Positions 1 to 6,195 of a stretch of 20,725 nt of DNA are shown in pieces; position 1 is the first letter of the stretch, and each line of letters starts with the position of its first letter. This DNA is from Myxococcales bacterium (GTDB lineage Bacteria > Myxococcota > Polyangia > Fen-1088). A program made the translations under genes and the position numbers. Location: positions 1 through 20,725 of the forward strand of contig PMCR01000388.1 of NCBI GenBank assembly GCA_003155465.1, given 5' to 3'. The notes beneath the pieces were generated by a model. That model made no database searches, was not told where the DNA came from, and worked only from the letters and a program-made list of their open reading frames with translations.

Positions 1-111
1 GCCGCCGGACCCGGTGGTCCCGCCGCTGCGCGCGCCTGCGGACCCGCTGGTCCCGCCGCTGCCACCCGCGCCTCCTGCTCCGCCGCTCCCGCCGGCGCCG
101 CCCGCGCCTGC
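1..111 (-). repeat. Gly/Ala/Ser/Thr-rich repeat tail of paralogue A
   Basis: Read on the minus strand this encodes GGTTADAGAGG, then GGAGG/GGSGG runs, then the 11-residue unit GGTSGSAGARS and the start of the next unit GGTTGSGG at the window edge. The last units are the same type as the 33-bp repeats in paralogue B. The true extent is unknown because the array continues past position 1. Confidence 0.8.
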
Positions 112-1173
112 GTCGGCGGTGGTCCCGCCGCCAGCCGGGGGCACAACAACCCAAACCGCGTCGGACGTGGCGTAGCCGAAAGTCGTAAGGTAGGAGTCGA
201 TCGTGGCACTATCGTGGGTACATCCCATGACTTCCTCGCGGACCTTCTTGACAGTCAGGTAGTCAACCGCGGGACCGAACACCCCCATGATCAGATAGCA
301 CGGCGTAGCCTCCGGCGGTCCTTGGTTTGACTTCTTGTTTGCTATCAAGGAATCGATAAAGCACAACTGCTGCCGTACGGGAGTTCCCCCGAGAATGGCA
401 TCGCTTTTGTTGATGTTGAACACGTAGGCGTTGTCGTGCTTGGGGGCGAATGTGCCAAAGTGGTTCTTCATACTCAGCGTGGCCTTGCCCATCAATGTGT
501 GGCCCTTGTTGTTCGCGATGTTGACGAGAATATCAATCTTGCCATTGGCGATGTCGGCCGTACAAGCCGCAGAGGACCCGCCGGGAATGGGGGCGTTGGT
601 CGTGCCCCCCAATGCGGAATTCAGATTGCTGACAACCGCCTGGATCTTGGTCGTATCAGTCAGGCTGAAGTAGGTGTTGTATTGCGCGATTCCGGCCCCA
701 TAGGTGGCGTTTCCGTCGTAGATGATGATGTTGGCGGGCAAGACGCCAAGACCCGCAAAAATGGTGCAGAACTTCTGCACAACCGCGATGCGGGCCATGT
801 CCTGGGGTTCAATGGTGTTCACCTTTATCGCGACTCTCGTGGCAGACCAATCTTTGCTGGACCTGAAGATGGCTTTCCACGCCGCATCCGCCGTGGTCTG
901 GTTGGCCAGTTGCATGGCCATGGCGTCCATGTTCGCCTGGACGCGGGCGGAATCAACCGCCGCATTTTCAGCAGCGAAAGCAGTCGACGCCAGCTTGCCC
1001 TTCAGCATGGTTGTGTCGTAGCAGGCCACGACACGCATGTTGCTGATGGTGGGATTCACCGCCAGGGTTCCCGAGCCGGGCCATGCCGCAAACGCCCTGT
1101 CCGCTCTGGTGAGCGCCAATCCCGCCGCGCCGGCGGCCGTTATTTTGAGAAAGTCCCGTCTTTGCCTTTGCAT
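1..1173 (-). CDS. Tat-exported DUF362-like protein, paralogue A (C-terminus cut by window edge)
   Basis: The frame is open from an ATG at 1173 to position 1, giving 391 codons with no stop, so the C-terminus lies outside the window. The N-terminus carries a twin-arginine signal (RRDFLK followed by an Ala/Gly/Leu-rich stretch ending AFAAWPG), which predicts Tat export. The body has VAIKVN, an NIIIYDG segment, an NIANNKGHTLMGKATLSMKNHFGTF-type segment and KSDAILGG.PVRQQLCF. This layout resembles DUF362-family proteins, whose biochemical role is unknown. No ferredoxin-type CxxCxxC is visible. After FGYATSDAVWVVVPPA the protein becomes Gly/Ala/Ser/Thr-rich and enters the same 11-residue repeat as its paralogue at 2794-4455, to which it is closely similar throughout. 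AAGGA lies about 10 nt upstream of the ATG. I am sure of the frame and paralogy, moderately sure of the family name, and not sure of any function. Confidence 0.85.
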   Translation of the reverse strand, partial: MQRQRRDFLKITAAGAAGLALTRADRAFAAWPGSGTLAVNPTISNMRVVACYDTTMLKGKLASTAFAAENAAVDSARVQANMDAMAMQLANQTTADAAWKAIFRSSKDWSATRVAIKVNTIEPQDMARIAVVQKFCTIFAGLGVLPANIIIYDGNATYGAGIAQYNTYFSLTDTTKIQAVVSNLNSALGGTTNAPIPGGSSAACTADIANGKIDILVNIANNKGHTLMGKATLSMKNHFGTFAPKHDNAYVFNINKSDAILGGTPVRQQLCFIDSLIANKKSNQGPPEATPCYLIMGVFGPAVDYLTVKKVREEVMGCTHDSATIDSYLTTFGYATSDAVWVVVPPAGGGTTADAGAGGAGGSGGAGGAGGSGGTSGSAGARSGGTTGSGG

Positions 1174-1446
1174 GAAGAGTTCCTTCTTCTAGGAAGTAGA
1201 TGGAAGAACCACTGACGTATTTCTGCGATTAGACGCGTGCCGCTGGCTGGTTGGGTGGCGGCCGCGACTTCTTGGCGGTAGGTGATCCGGTCGATTCAGG
1301 CTGGTAGTGACTGGGCGTGGCATGGGCCCGATTCCTGATGGCAGTCTCTTTACCTGTAGTGACGGCAATCCAGGGAAGTAGCTCATTTCCTCGTCCCAAC
1401 TCGACGAACCGGAGGCATGAAGTTGGACTGATCCTAGCCAAAGTAT
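1174..1446. other. Divergent intergenic region
   Basis: This 273-bp gap separates the start of paralogue A (leftward) from the regulator (rightward). It holds the leader and candidate -10 of paralogue A (1228-1249). The regulator promoter begins at its right edge (1447). Reading frames here are short and have no ribosome binding site or recognisable protein. Confidence 0.6.
1228..1249 (-). promoter_or_regulatory. Candidate promoter element of DUF362-like paralogue A
   Basis: On the minus strand, CAGCCAGCG (1241-1249) is followed after 7 nt by the -10-like TCTAAT (1228-1233), 54 nt before the ATG. The same 9-mer sits 5 nt upstream of a perfect TATAAT ahead of paralogue B. No -35 consensus is visible at the usual distance. 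It may be activator-dependent. Confidence 0.45.
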
Positions 1447-1475
1447 TTGACGTTGCGGGAGGGCGCAAGCATATT
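1447..1475 (+). promoter_or_regulatory. Candidate sigma70-type promoter of the XRE-PBP regulator
   Basis: TTGACG (1447-1452, one mismatch to the -35 consensus), a 17-bp spacer, and CATATT (1470-1475, four of six at -10). The spacer itself contains a 5-bp inverted repeat, TTGCG (1453-1457) and CGCAA (1464-1468). The predicted transcription start falls around 1481-1484, inside the palindrome at 1475-1489. Confidence 0.5.
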
Positions 1476-2661
1476 TGACAGTGTGTCAAGTCAACGCGAC
1501 ACGAAGGTGGGCCAGTCGCCCGCGCTTCGCACCTCGCTGAGGGCGTTTCGGCTGGCCCGTGAGCTGAGCCAGCTTGAGCTTGCGAGGAGAGTTGGCATCT
1601 CGCGACAGAGCCTATGTGCCCTGGAGAGCGGCCGCGTGGTTCCGGGGACGGACGTGGCGCTCCGCCTCGCCCAGGTTCTCGGCTGTCGGCTCGATTCTCT
1701 CTTCTGTCTGAATGTTCCGCCAGCGCCCCTGGAAGTCAGGATCGCGGGCGCGCCCTGGGCGCCGGAATCAAGCAACCCCCGTGTGTCGCTGGGTGAAGTC
1801 AACGGGCGGTGGGTCGCGCACCCCATCGATCCACGGCGCAGCGAGTCCTCGTCCCGGCCCGCCGATGGACTGGTACTTCCTTCGCCCCGGCGGGTTCGTC
1901 GTACGCGAACGGTCCGCATCGAGCCCCTAGGAGACATGGAACTTGTTCGCCGGCGGCTGGTGGTCATGGGATGCGCGCCTGCGCTGGGGATGCTCGCCGC
2001 GAGGCTCGGGCAAGAGTCTGCAGGAATCCAAATCTCGTGGGTGCAAGGGTCAAGCATGGCAGCGCTGAAGGCTCTCGGGAGGGGGGAAGTCCATGTCGCC
2101 GGTCTTCACCTGTGGGACGAGGCGACGCGTGAGTTCAACCTCCCATTCGTTCGACGGCTACTACCAGGCCGCGCCATGCTGTTCGTCAACTTTGCGTCTT
2201 GGGAAGAAGGAATCGTCGTCCGGGCTGGCAATCCGCTGGGAATCCGAGGCGCGGAGGATCTCGTGCATCCGAGGATCCGTCTGATCCAGCGCGAGCCTGG
2301 TGCGGGCGCCCACAAGTTGCTCGAACAGGCGCTCAGAGCGAAGAGAGTGTCTCCTGTGGCTCTGCGCCGCAGTGGAGGCGTGGCGCTTGGACACATGGAG
2401 GTCGCTCAAGCGATCGCCATGGGCGCCGCCGACGCGGGAATCGCTATTCGCGGTGCTGCGGTTGCCTTTGGACTCGGATTCATCCCTCTCGCAGTTGAGC
2501 GCTTCGACCTCGTGATCCCTCGTACCCTGGCGACCGATCCGAGAGTCGAGCGCCTGGTGGATACGTTGGGGAGCAGAACCTTTCGGCGCGAGCTGGACAT
2601 CGTGGGCGGGTACATCACGCATGAGTCAGGACACCAGGTCGGCGAGACCCGCTCGCGTTGA
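1447..2661 (+). CDS. XRE-family regulator with PBP-like ligand-binding domain
   Basis: The maximal frame is 404 residues. Residues about 27-86 are an XRE/Cro helix-turn-helix (ALRTSLRAFRLARELSQLEL, then VGISRQSLCALESG). A poorly conserved linker follows. Residues about 165-395 form a substrate-binding-protein-like domain with QGSSMAALKALGRGEVHVAG, IVVRAGNPLGI, REPGAGAHKLLEQ, AMGAADAGIAIRGAA and a C-terminal GYITHESGHQ. This resembles the PBP-like domain found in molybdate/oxyanion-type sensors. The expected role is a ligand-responsive cytoplasmic transcription factor, but its ligand cannot be read here. The start is uncertain. TTG 1447 coincides with a -35-like box, and a promoter plus operator lie at 1447-1489, so GTG 1483 (leaderless) or GTG 1507 is more plausible. 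It lies between the two DUF362-like genes and may control one or both, which is inference. Confidence 0.85.
   Translation: MTLREGASIFDSVSSQRDTKVGQSPALRTSLRAFRLARELSQLELARRVGISRQSLCALESGRVVPGTDVALRLAQVLGCRLDSLFCLNVPPAPLEVRIAGAPWAPESSNPRVSLGEVNGRWVAHPIDPRRSESSSRPADGLVLPSPRRVRRTRTVRIEPLGDMELVRRRLVVMGCAPALGMLAARLGQESAGIQISWVQGSSMAALKALGRGEVHVAGLHLWDEATREFNLPFVRRLLPGRAMLFVNFASWEEGIVVRAGNPLGIRGAEDLVHPRIRLIQREPGAGAHKLLEQALRAKRVSPVALRRSGGVALGHMEVAQAIAMGAADAGIAIRGAAVAFGLGFIPLAVERFDLVIPRTLATDPRVERLVDTLGSRTFRRELDIVGGYITHESGHQVGETRSR
1475..1489 (+). promoter_or_regulatory. Perfect palindrome, candidate autoregulatory operator
   Basis: TTGACAGTGTGTCAA has two perfect 6-bp arms around a GTG centre. It sits immediately after the -10 box and over the presumed +1 of the regulator gene. 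That is the classic position for repressor autoregulation by an HTH dimer. Binding by this regulator is inference. Confidence 0.55.
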
Positions 2662-2757
2662 TTGGCCACCGAGAATTCCACCTCAGAAACAGTCACCTGC
2701 GGCTTCCGCCCGACCTTTCCCCGGTTCTTGCTCCCCCTGGCATCCGCAGGCCCTCCC

Positions 2758-2784
2758 TTCGCCCCCTCTTCAGGCGAATATTTT
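2758..2784 (+). terminator. Possible weak intrinsic terminator after the regulator
   Basis: Stem TTCGCC (2758-2763) and GGCGAA (2773-2778) with a 9-nt loop, followed by TATTTT. It lies about 97 nt past the regulator stop in the 132-bp convergent gap with paralogue B. The stem is short, so this is tentative. Confidence 0.3.
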
Positions 2785-2793
2785 GGACACGTC

Positions 2794-4455
2794 CTACGAC
2801 GACCGATCGCTACCGCTGACCAGGCGCCGAAGCTTCTCGGCCACCACCGCGCCGAACGCCAACATCGCGCCCCAGCGGGTGGCCCTGCGGTCGACCCCGG
2901 CCACGTCACAGCCGCCCGCTGAATTCCCGCCGCCAGCCGTCGTGTCGGTGGTTCCGGTGCTGCCGCCCGTCGAGTTGGCGCCGGTGGTTCCGGCCTTTGT
3001 TCCGCCAGGAGTGGACGAGCCGCCCGATGTCGATGCAGCGCTGGTCGCCACACCGCCGGTGCCCCCGGGACCGCCGGCGCCCGAGGTCGTGCCACCGCTG
3101 CCGGTCACACCGCCCGTGGCGCTTGCACCGCTGCTGCCTGCGCCGCCAGACCCGGTGGTGCCGCCGCTGCTCGCTCCCGCAGACGCGCTGGTGCCACCGC
3201 TGGCCGCGCCGCCCGACCCGCTGGTCCCGACGTTGGAAGCCCCACCAGACGCACTGGTCCCACCGCCGCGCGCGCCCCCGGCCCCGCTGGTGCCACCGCT
3301 GGCCGCGCCGCCAGACCCGGTGGTCCCGCCGCTGCGCGCGCCCCCGGCCCCGCTGGTCCCGCCGCTGCCCGCGGCCCCGTCGGCGCTGGTCCCGCCGTCG
3401 GAACCGGAAACTGCTGCAGCGGGGGGCACAAGAATCCACACCGGGTCAGCGGTGGTGTAGCCGAAGCTCGTCAGGTAGGAATTGATGGTGGCCGCATCAT
3501 GCGTGCAACCCATGACCTCTTCGCGGACTTTCTTGATCGTCAGGTAGTCAACCGCAGGAGCGAATACGCCCATGACCAGATAGCAGGGCATGACCTCCGG
3601 CGTTCCGATATTTTGTGTCTTGTTTGCAAACAAGGAATCGACAAAACACAACTGCTGCCGCACGGGGGTTCCCCCGAGAATGGCATCGCTCTTGTTGATG
3701 TTGAGCAAGTAGTTGATGTCGTGCTTGGGCGCAAATGTGCCAAAGTGGTTCTTCATGCACAGGGTGGCCCTGCCCATCAAATCGTGTCCCTTGTTGTTCG
3801 CGATATTGATGAGAATGTCGATCGTGCCATTGGCGATCGCCGCGGTGCAAGTCGCAGAGGATCCGCCGGGAATGGGAGCGCTGACCGTGCCCCCCAATGA
3901 GCCATTCAGATTGCTGAGAACTGCTGCAATCTTGGAGGTGTCGGTCAGGCTGAAATAGGAAGCGTAGTTTGAGGTCTTGCCGGCATAGGCAGACTGCCCA
4001 TCGTAGACGATTATGTTAGCGGGCGGCACGCCAAGGCCCGCAATAATGGTGCAGAACTTCTGCACAACCGCGATGTGAGCAGCGTTCGCCGGTTCCAGGC
4101 TGTTCACCTTGATCGCGACTTTCGTGGCAGCCCATTCCTTGCCTGATCTGAAAATAGCCTTCCATGCCGCATCCGCCGTGGTCTGGTTGGCCAGTTGCAT
4201 GGCCATGGCATCCATGTTCGCCTGCAACCGGGCGGCGTCAACGGCCGCATTTTCCGCAGCGAAGGTCGTCTGCGGCGTGCTCTTCATCATCTTGGTGTCG
4301 ACACACCCCACCACCCGCATGTTGCTGATGTTGGGATTTACCGCCAGCGTTCCCGTGCCGGGCCACGCGGCAAACGCCTTGTCTGCCCTGGCAAGCGCCA
4401 ATCCCGCCGCGCCCGCGGCCGTCATCTTGAGAAAATCCCGTCTCTGCTTCTGCAT
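2794..4455 (-). CDS. Tat-exported DUF362-like protein, paralogue B, with repeat stalk and MYXO-CTERM-like tail
   Basis: A complete 553-residue protein. Residues 1-32 are a twin-arginine signal (RRDFLK, then a mild hydrophobic stretch and AFAAWPG). Residues about 40-345 are the DUF362-like body: VAIKVN at 113-118, an NIIVYDG segment at 147-153, NIANNKGH at 217-224, KNHFGTFAPKHD at 235-246, and KSDAILGGTPVRQQLCF at 255-271. Residues 354-452 are nine 11-residue Gly/Ser/Thr repeats, and 453-510 are further Gly/Thr-rich linker. The end (511-553) has GGCDVAG, a modestly hydrophobic stretch and a basic patch, resembling a MYXO-CTERM sorting tail. The likely picture is a folded domain exported by Tat and held off the envelope on a flexible stalk. 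Its activity is unknown. AAGGA lies about 10 nt upstream of the ATG. It is paralogous to the gene at 1-1173 and convergent with the regulator. Confidence 0.88.
   Translation of the reverse strand: MQKQRRDFLKMTAAGAAGLALARADKAFAAWPGTGTLAVNPNISNMRVVGCVDTKMMKSTPQTTFAAENAAVDAARLQANMDAMAMQLANQTTADAAWKAIFRSGKEWAATKVAIKVNSLEPANAAHIAVVQKFCTIIAGLGVPPANIIVYDGQSAYAGKTSNYASYFSLTDTSKIAAVLSNLNGSLGGTVSAPIPGGSSATCTAAIANGTIDILINIANNKGHDLMGRATLCMKNHFGTFAPKHDINYLLNINKSDAILGGTPVRQQLCFVDSLFANKTQNIGTPEVMPCYLVMGVFAPAVDYLTIKKVREEVMGCTHDAATINSYLTSFGYTTADPVWILVPPAAAVSGSDGGTSADGAAGSGGTSGAGGARSGGTTGSGGAASGGTSGAGGARGGGTSASGGASNVGTSGSGGAASGGTSASAGASSGGTTGSGGAGSSGASATGGVTGSGGTTSGAGGPGGTGGVATSAASTSGGSSTPGGTKAGTTGANSTGGSTGTTDTTAGGGNSAGGCDVAGVDRRATRWGAMLAFGAVVAEKLRRLVSGSDRSS
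2797..2925 (-). other. MYXO-CTERM-like C-terminal sorting tail of paralogue B
   Basis: Residues 511-553 contain a Gly-Cys pair (515-516), a short spacer, RWGAMLAFGAVVAEKLRRL and a polar end. The order small-residue linker, GC, hydrophobic stretch, Arg cluster matches the MYXO-CTERM plan. The hydrophobic part is weaker than usual, with a Glu and Lys near its end, so the tail may be degenerate. Confidence 0.4.
3100..3396 (-). repeat. Nine tandem 33-bp repeats encoding an 11-residue Gly/Ser/Thr unit
   Basis: Residues 354-452 of paralogue B divide exactly into nine 11-residue units without gaps: GGTSADGAAGS, GGTSGAGGARS, GGTTGSGGAAS, GGTSGAGGARG, GGTSASGGASN, VGTSGSGGAAS, GGTSASAGASS, GGTTGSGGAGS, SGASATGGVTG. 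The DNA is similarly repetitive (CCGCTGGTCCCGCCGCTG-like words on the plus strand). Copy number could vary by slippage or recombination, including with the matching repeats at 1-111. Confidence 0.85.
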
Positions 4456-4501
4456 GAACAGATCCTTCTCGTTAGGGCGTGAATGGATGAACTGCCGGCA
4501 G

Positions 4502-4521
4502 ATTATACGATTCGCTGGCTG
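4502..4521 (-). promoter_or_regulatory. Candidate promoter element of DUF362-like paralogue B
   Basis: On the minus strand, CAGCCAGCG (4513-4521) is followed after 5 nt by a perfect TATAAT (4502-4507), 46 nt before the ATG at 4455. No clear -35 is seen. The 9-mer is shared with the upstream region of paralogue A although the rest of the two leaders has diverged. Confidence 0.5.
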
Positions 4522-4542
4522 CCGACGCCGCTTTTCCGGGGT

Positions 4543-4570
4543 ACTATCCGCCGCTCCGCTGGCGGATAGT
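4543..4570 (+). promoter_or_regulatory. 10-bp inverted repeat abutting the pfaD start codon
   Basis: ACTATCCGCC (4543-4552) pairs perfectly with GGCGGATAGT (4561-4570) around an 8-nt loop, ending one base before the ATG at 4572. No separate Shine-Dalgarno is visible; the only purine-rich stretch (GGCGGA) is inside the right arm. It could be a DNA operator or an RNA hairpin that masks ribosome loading. There is no T-tract to suggest a terminator. Confidence 0.6.
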
Positions 4571-4571
4571 C

Positions 4572-6182
4572 ATGAGCACAGATCTCTTCCCCCTTGGTAC
4601 CTGGAATCCCGGCGCCGAGCCGGCCTGTTTCGAGGCAGCCGCACTTGCCACTGCCGTGGCGCGTCTGCGCGAGCCCATGCATGTCGTGCGCGAGGGACCG
4701 CGCGGCCGACCGGGGGTGGCCTTTGGCGGCCAGGTGGTGCGCGAAGGCTCAGGGTATCCCCTGCTCGGTACGCTGCCGCCTCTCTATCCCGAGTGGCTCG
4801 GGGATCGTTCATTCTGCGAAGCCCATGGGGTGCGTTTCCCCTACGTCGTGGGCGAGATGGCGCGCGGGATCACCACGGCGCGTATGGTGATCGCCATGGC
4901 GCGTGCAGGAATGATGGGTTTCTTCGGCGCGGGCGGGCTTTCCCCCAGCCAGGTGGGCACCGCGCTTGACGAGATCGAGGCTGGCCTTGGCAAGGACGGG
5001 CCGGCATGGGGCGCCAACCTCATCCATTCGCCGCACAGTCCCGAACTGGAGAATCGGATCGCCGATCTCTACCTTTCCCGCCGTGTCAGGCGCATCTGCG
5101 TCTCGGCCTTCATGGGGCTGACACCTGCGGTGGTCCGCTGCGCGGCCAAGGGGCTGCATCGCGATGCCGAGGGCCGCATCCGGCGCCGGCACCAGATCTT
5201 TGCCAAGCTGTCGCGGCCCGAGGTGGCCGAGGTGTTCATGAGCCCGGCGACCCCGGCCTTGCTGGAACCGCTGGTGCGCGAAGGCAAGCTCAGCGCCGAC
5301 GAGGCCGCCCTGGCCGCCCATGTTCCGGTGGCGGAAGACATCACTGCCGAGGCTGATTCAGGTGGGCACACCGACAACCGGCCGCTTCAGGCTTTGTTTC
5401 CCGTGCTGCTTGCCCTACGGGACCGGGTGCAGCAGCAGCACTGCTACTCGCACCCCATTCGGGTGGGCGCAGCGGGCGGCTTGGGCACGCCCGCCGCAGT
5501 GGCTGCGGCCTTCTCCCTCGGCGCAGCCTATGTGGTCACCGGTTCGGTGAACCAAGCTGCAATTGAGTCGGGCCTGGCCGAAGACGGCAAACGCATGCTG
5601 GCGGAAGCGGGGCTGGCCGACGTGATGATGGCCCCTTGTGCGGACATGTTCGAGCTGGGGGTCAGGGTGCAGGTGCTCCGCCGCGGAACCATGTACGGGG
5701 TGCGCGCCCAGCGTCTGTACGATCTCTATCGCTCCTTTGACAGCCTAGAGGCGCTTCCGGCCGAAGCGCGCCAACGCCTGGAGAGCGAGATTCTGGGTGC
5801 AACCTGCGACGAGGTGTGGTCCGAGGTGCGTCGCTTCTTCGAGGCACGCGACCCACGCGAGCTGGAACGCGCTCTGCGCGAGCCCAAGCACCGCATGGCC
5901 CTGGTGTTTCGCTGGTATCTGGGCATGGCCAGCAAGTGGCCGGTGGAGGGCCAGTCGCGCCGGCGGCTCGACTATCAGATCTGGTGCGGCCCGGCCATGG
6001 GTGCTTTCAACGATTGGGTGCGCGGATCATTTCTTGAGGCGCAGGGGAACCGCGGCGCGGTGCAGATCGCGTTCAATCTCCTGGAAGGCGCGGCGGTGCT
6101 GACACGCGCACAGCAACTGCGCGCGGCGGGATTGGCGATGCCAGCCGCGGCGTTCAGCTTCACGCCGCGATTGTTGGGCTGA
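4572..6182 (+). CDS. PfaD-family FMN-dependent trans-acting enoyl reductase
   Basis: The protein is 536 residues, the usual PfaD length. The N-terminus has the family-like FPLGTWNPG, and the core is a nitronate-monooxygenase-like FMN TIM barrel: GMMGFFGAGGLSPSQV near 113-128, GANLIHSPHSPELE near 147-160, EDITAEADSGGHTDNRP at 255-271, and RVGAAGGLGTPAA with AYVVTGSVNQ at 297-328, the FMN-phosphate region. In known systems PfaD proteins act in trans as enoyl-ACP reductases for polyunsaturated fatty acid synthases and trans-AT polyketide synthases. Here no PKS, ACP or PUFA synthase is in the window, so its partner is elsewhere or it has another substrate. The start at 4572 follows the inverted repeat directly. 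The next gene begins 13 bp after its stop and is probably co-transcribed. The family call is secure; the pathway is not. Confidence 0.92.
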   Translation: MSTDLFPLGTWNPGAEPACFEAAALATAVARLREPMHVVREGPRGRPGVAFGGQVVREGSGYPLLGTLPPLYPEWLGDRSFCEAHGVRFPYVVGEMARGITTARMVIAMARAGMMGFFGAGGLSPSQVGTALDEIEAGLGKDGPAWGANLIHSPHSPELENRIADLYLSRRVRRICVSAFMGLTPAVVRCAAKGLHRDAEGRIRRRHQIFAKLSRPEVAEVFMSPATPALLEPLVREGKLSADEAALAAHVPVAEDITAEADSGGHTDNRPLQALFPVLLALRDRVQQQHCYSHPIRVGAAGGLGTPAAVAAAFSLGAAYVVTGSVNQAAIESGLAEDGKRMLAEAGLADVMMAPCADMFELGVRVQVLRRGTMYGVRAQRLYDLYRSFDSLEALPAEARQRLESEILGATCDEVWSEVRRFFEARDPRELERALREPKHRMALVFRWYLGMASKWPVEGQSRRRLDYQIWCGPAMGAFNDWVRGSFLEAQGNRGAVQIAFNLLEGAAVLTRAQQLRAAGLAMPAAAFSFTPRLLG

Positions 6183-6195
6183 GCTACCGGGTTTC

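Noticed and set aside
436..1215. Long plus-strand open frame (259 codons) opposite DUF362-like paralogue A
   Set aside because: The minus-strand frame has a Tat signal, ribosome binding site and a full paralogue. The plus-strand translation is Arg/Gly-rich and unlike any protein family, as expected of an antisense shadow in GC-rich DNA.
2702..2756. 7-bp inverted repeat (CCTGCGG / CCGCAGG) in the convergent gap
   Set aside because: The arms are about 40 nt apart with no T-tract, so neither a terminator nor a convincing operator.
2621..3460. Plus-strand frame encoding a Pro/Ala/Val-rich repeat protein
   Set aside because: It is the complement of the 33-bp repeats of paralogue B. The Pro-rich repetition is a by-product of the Gly-rich code on the other strand.
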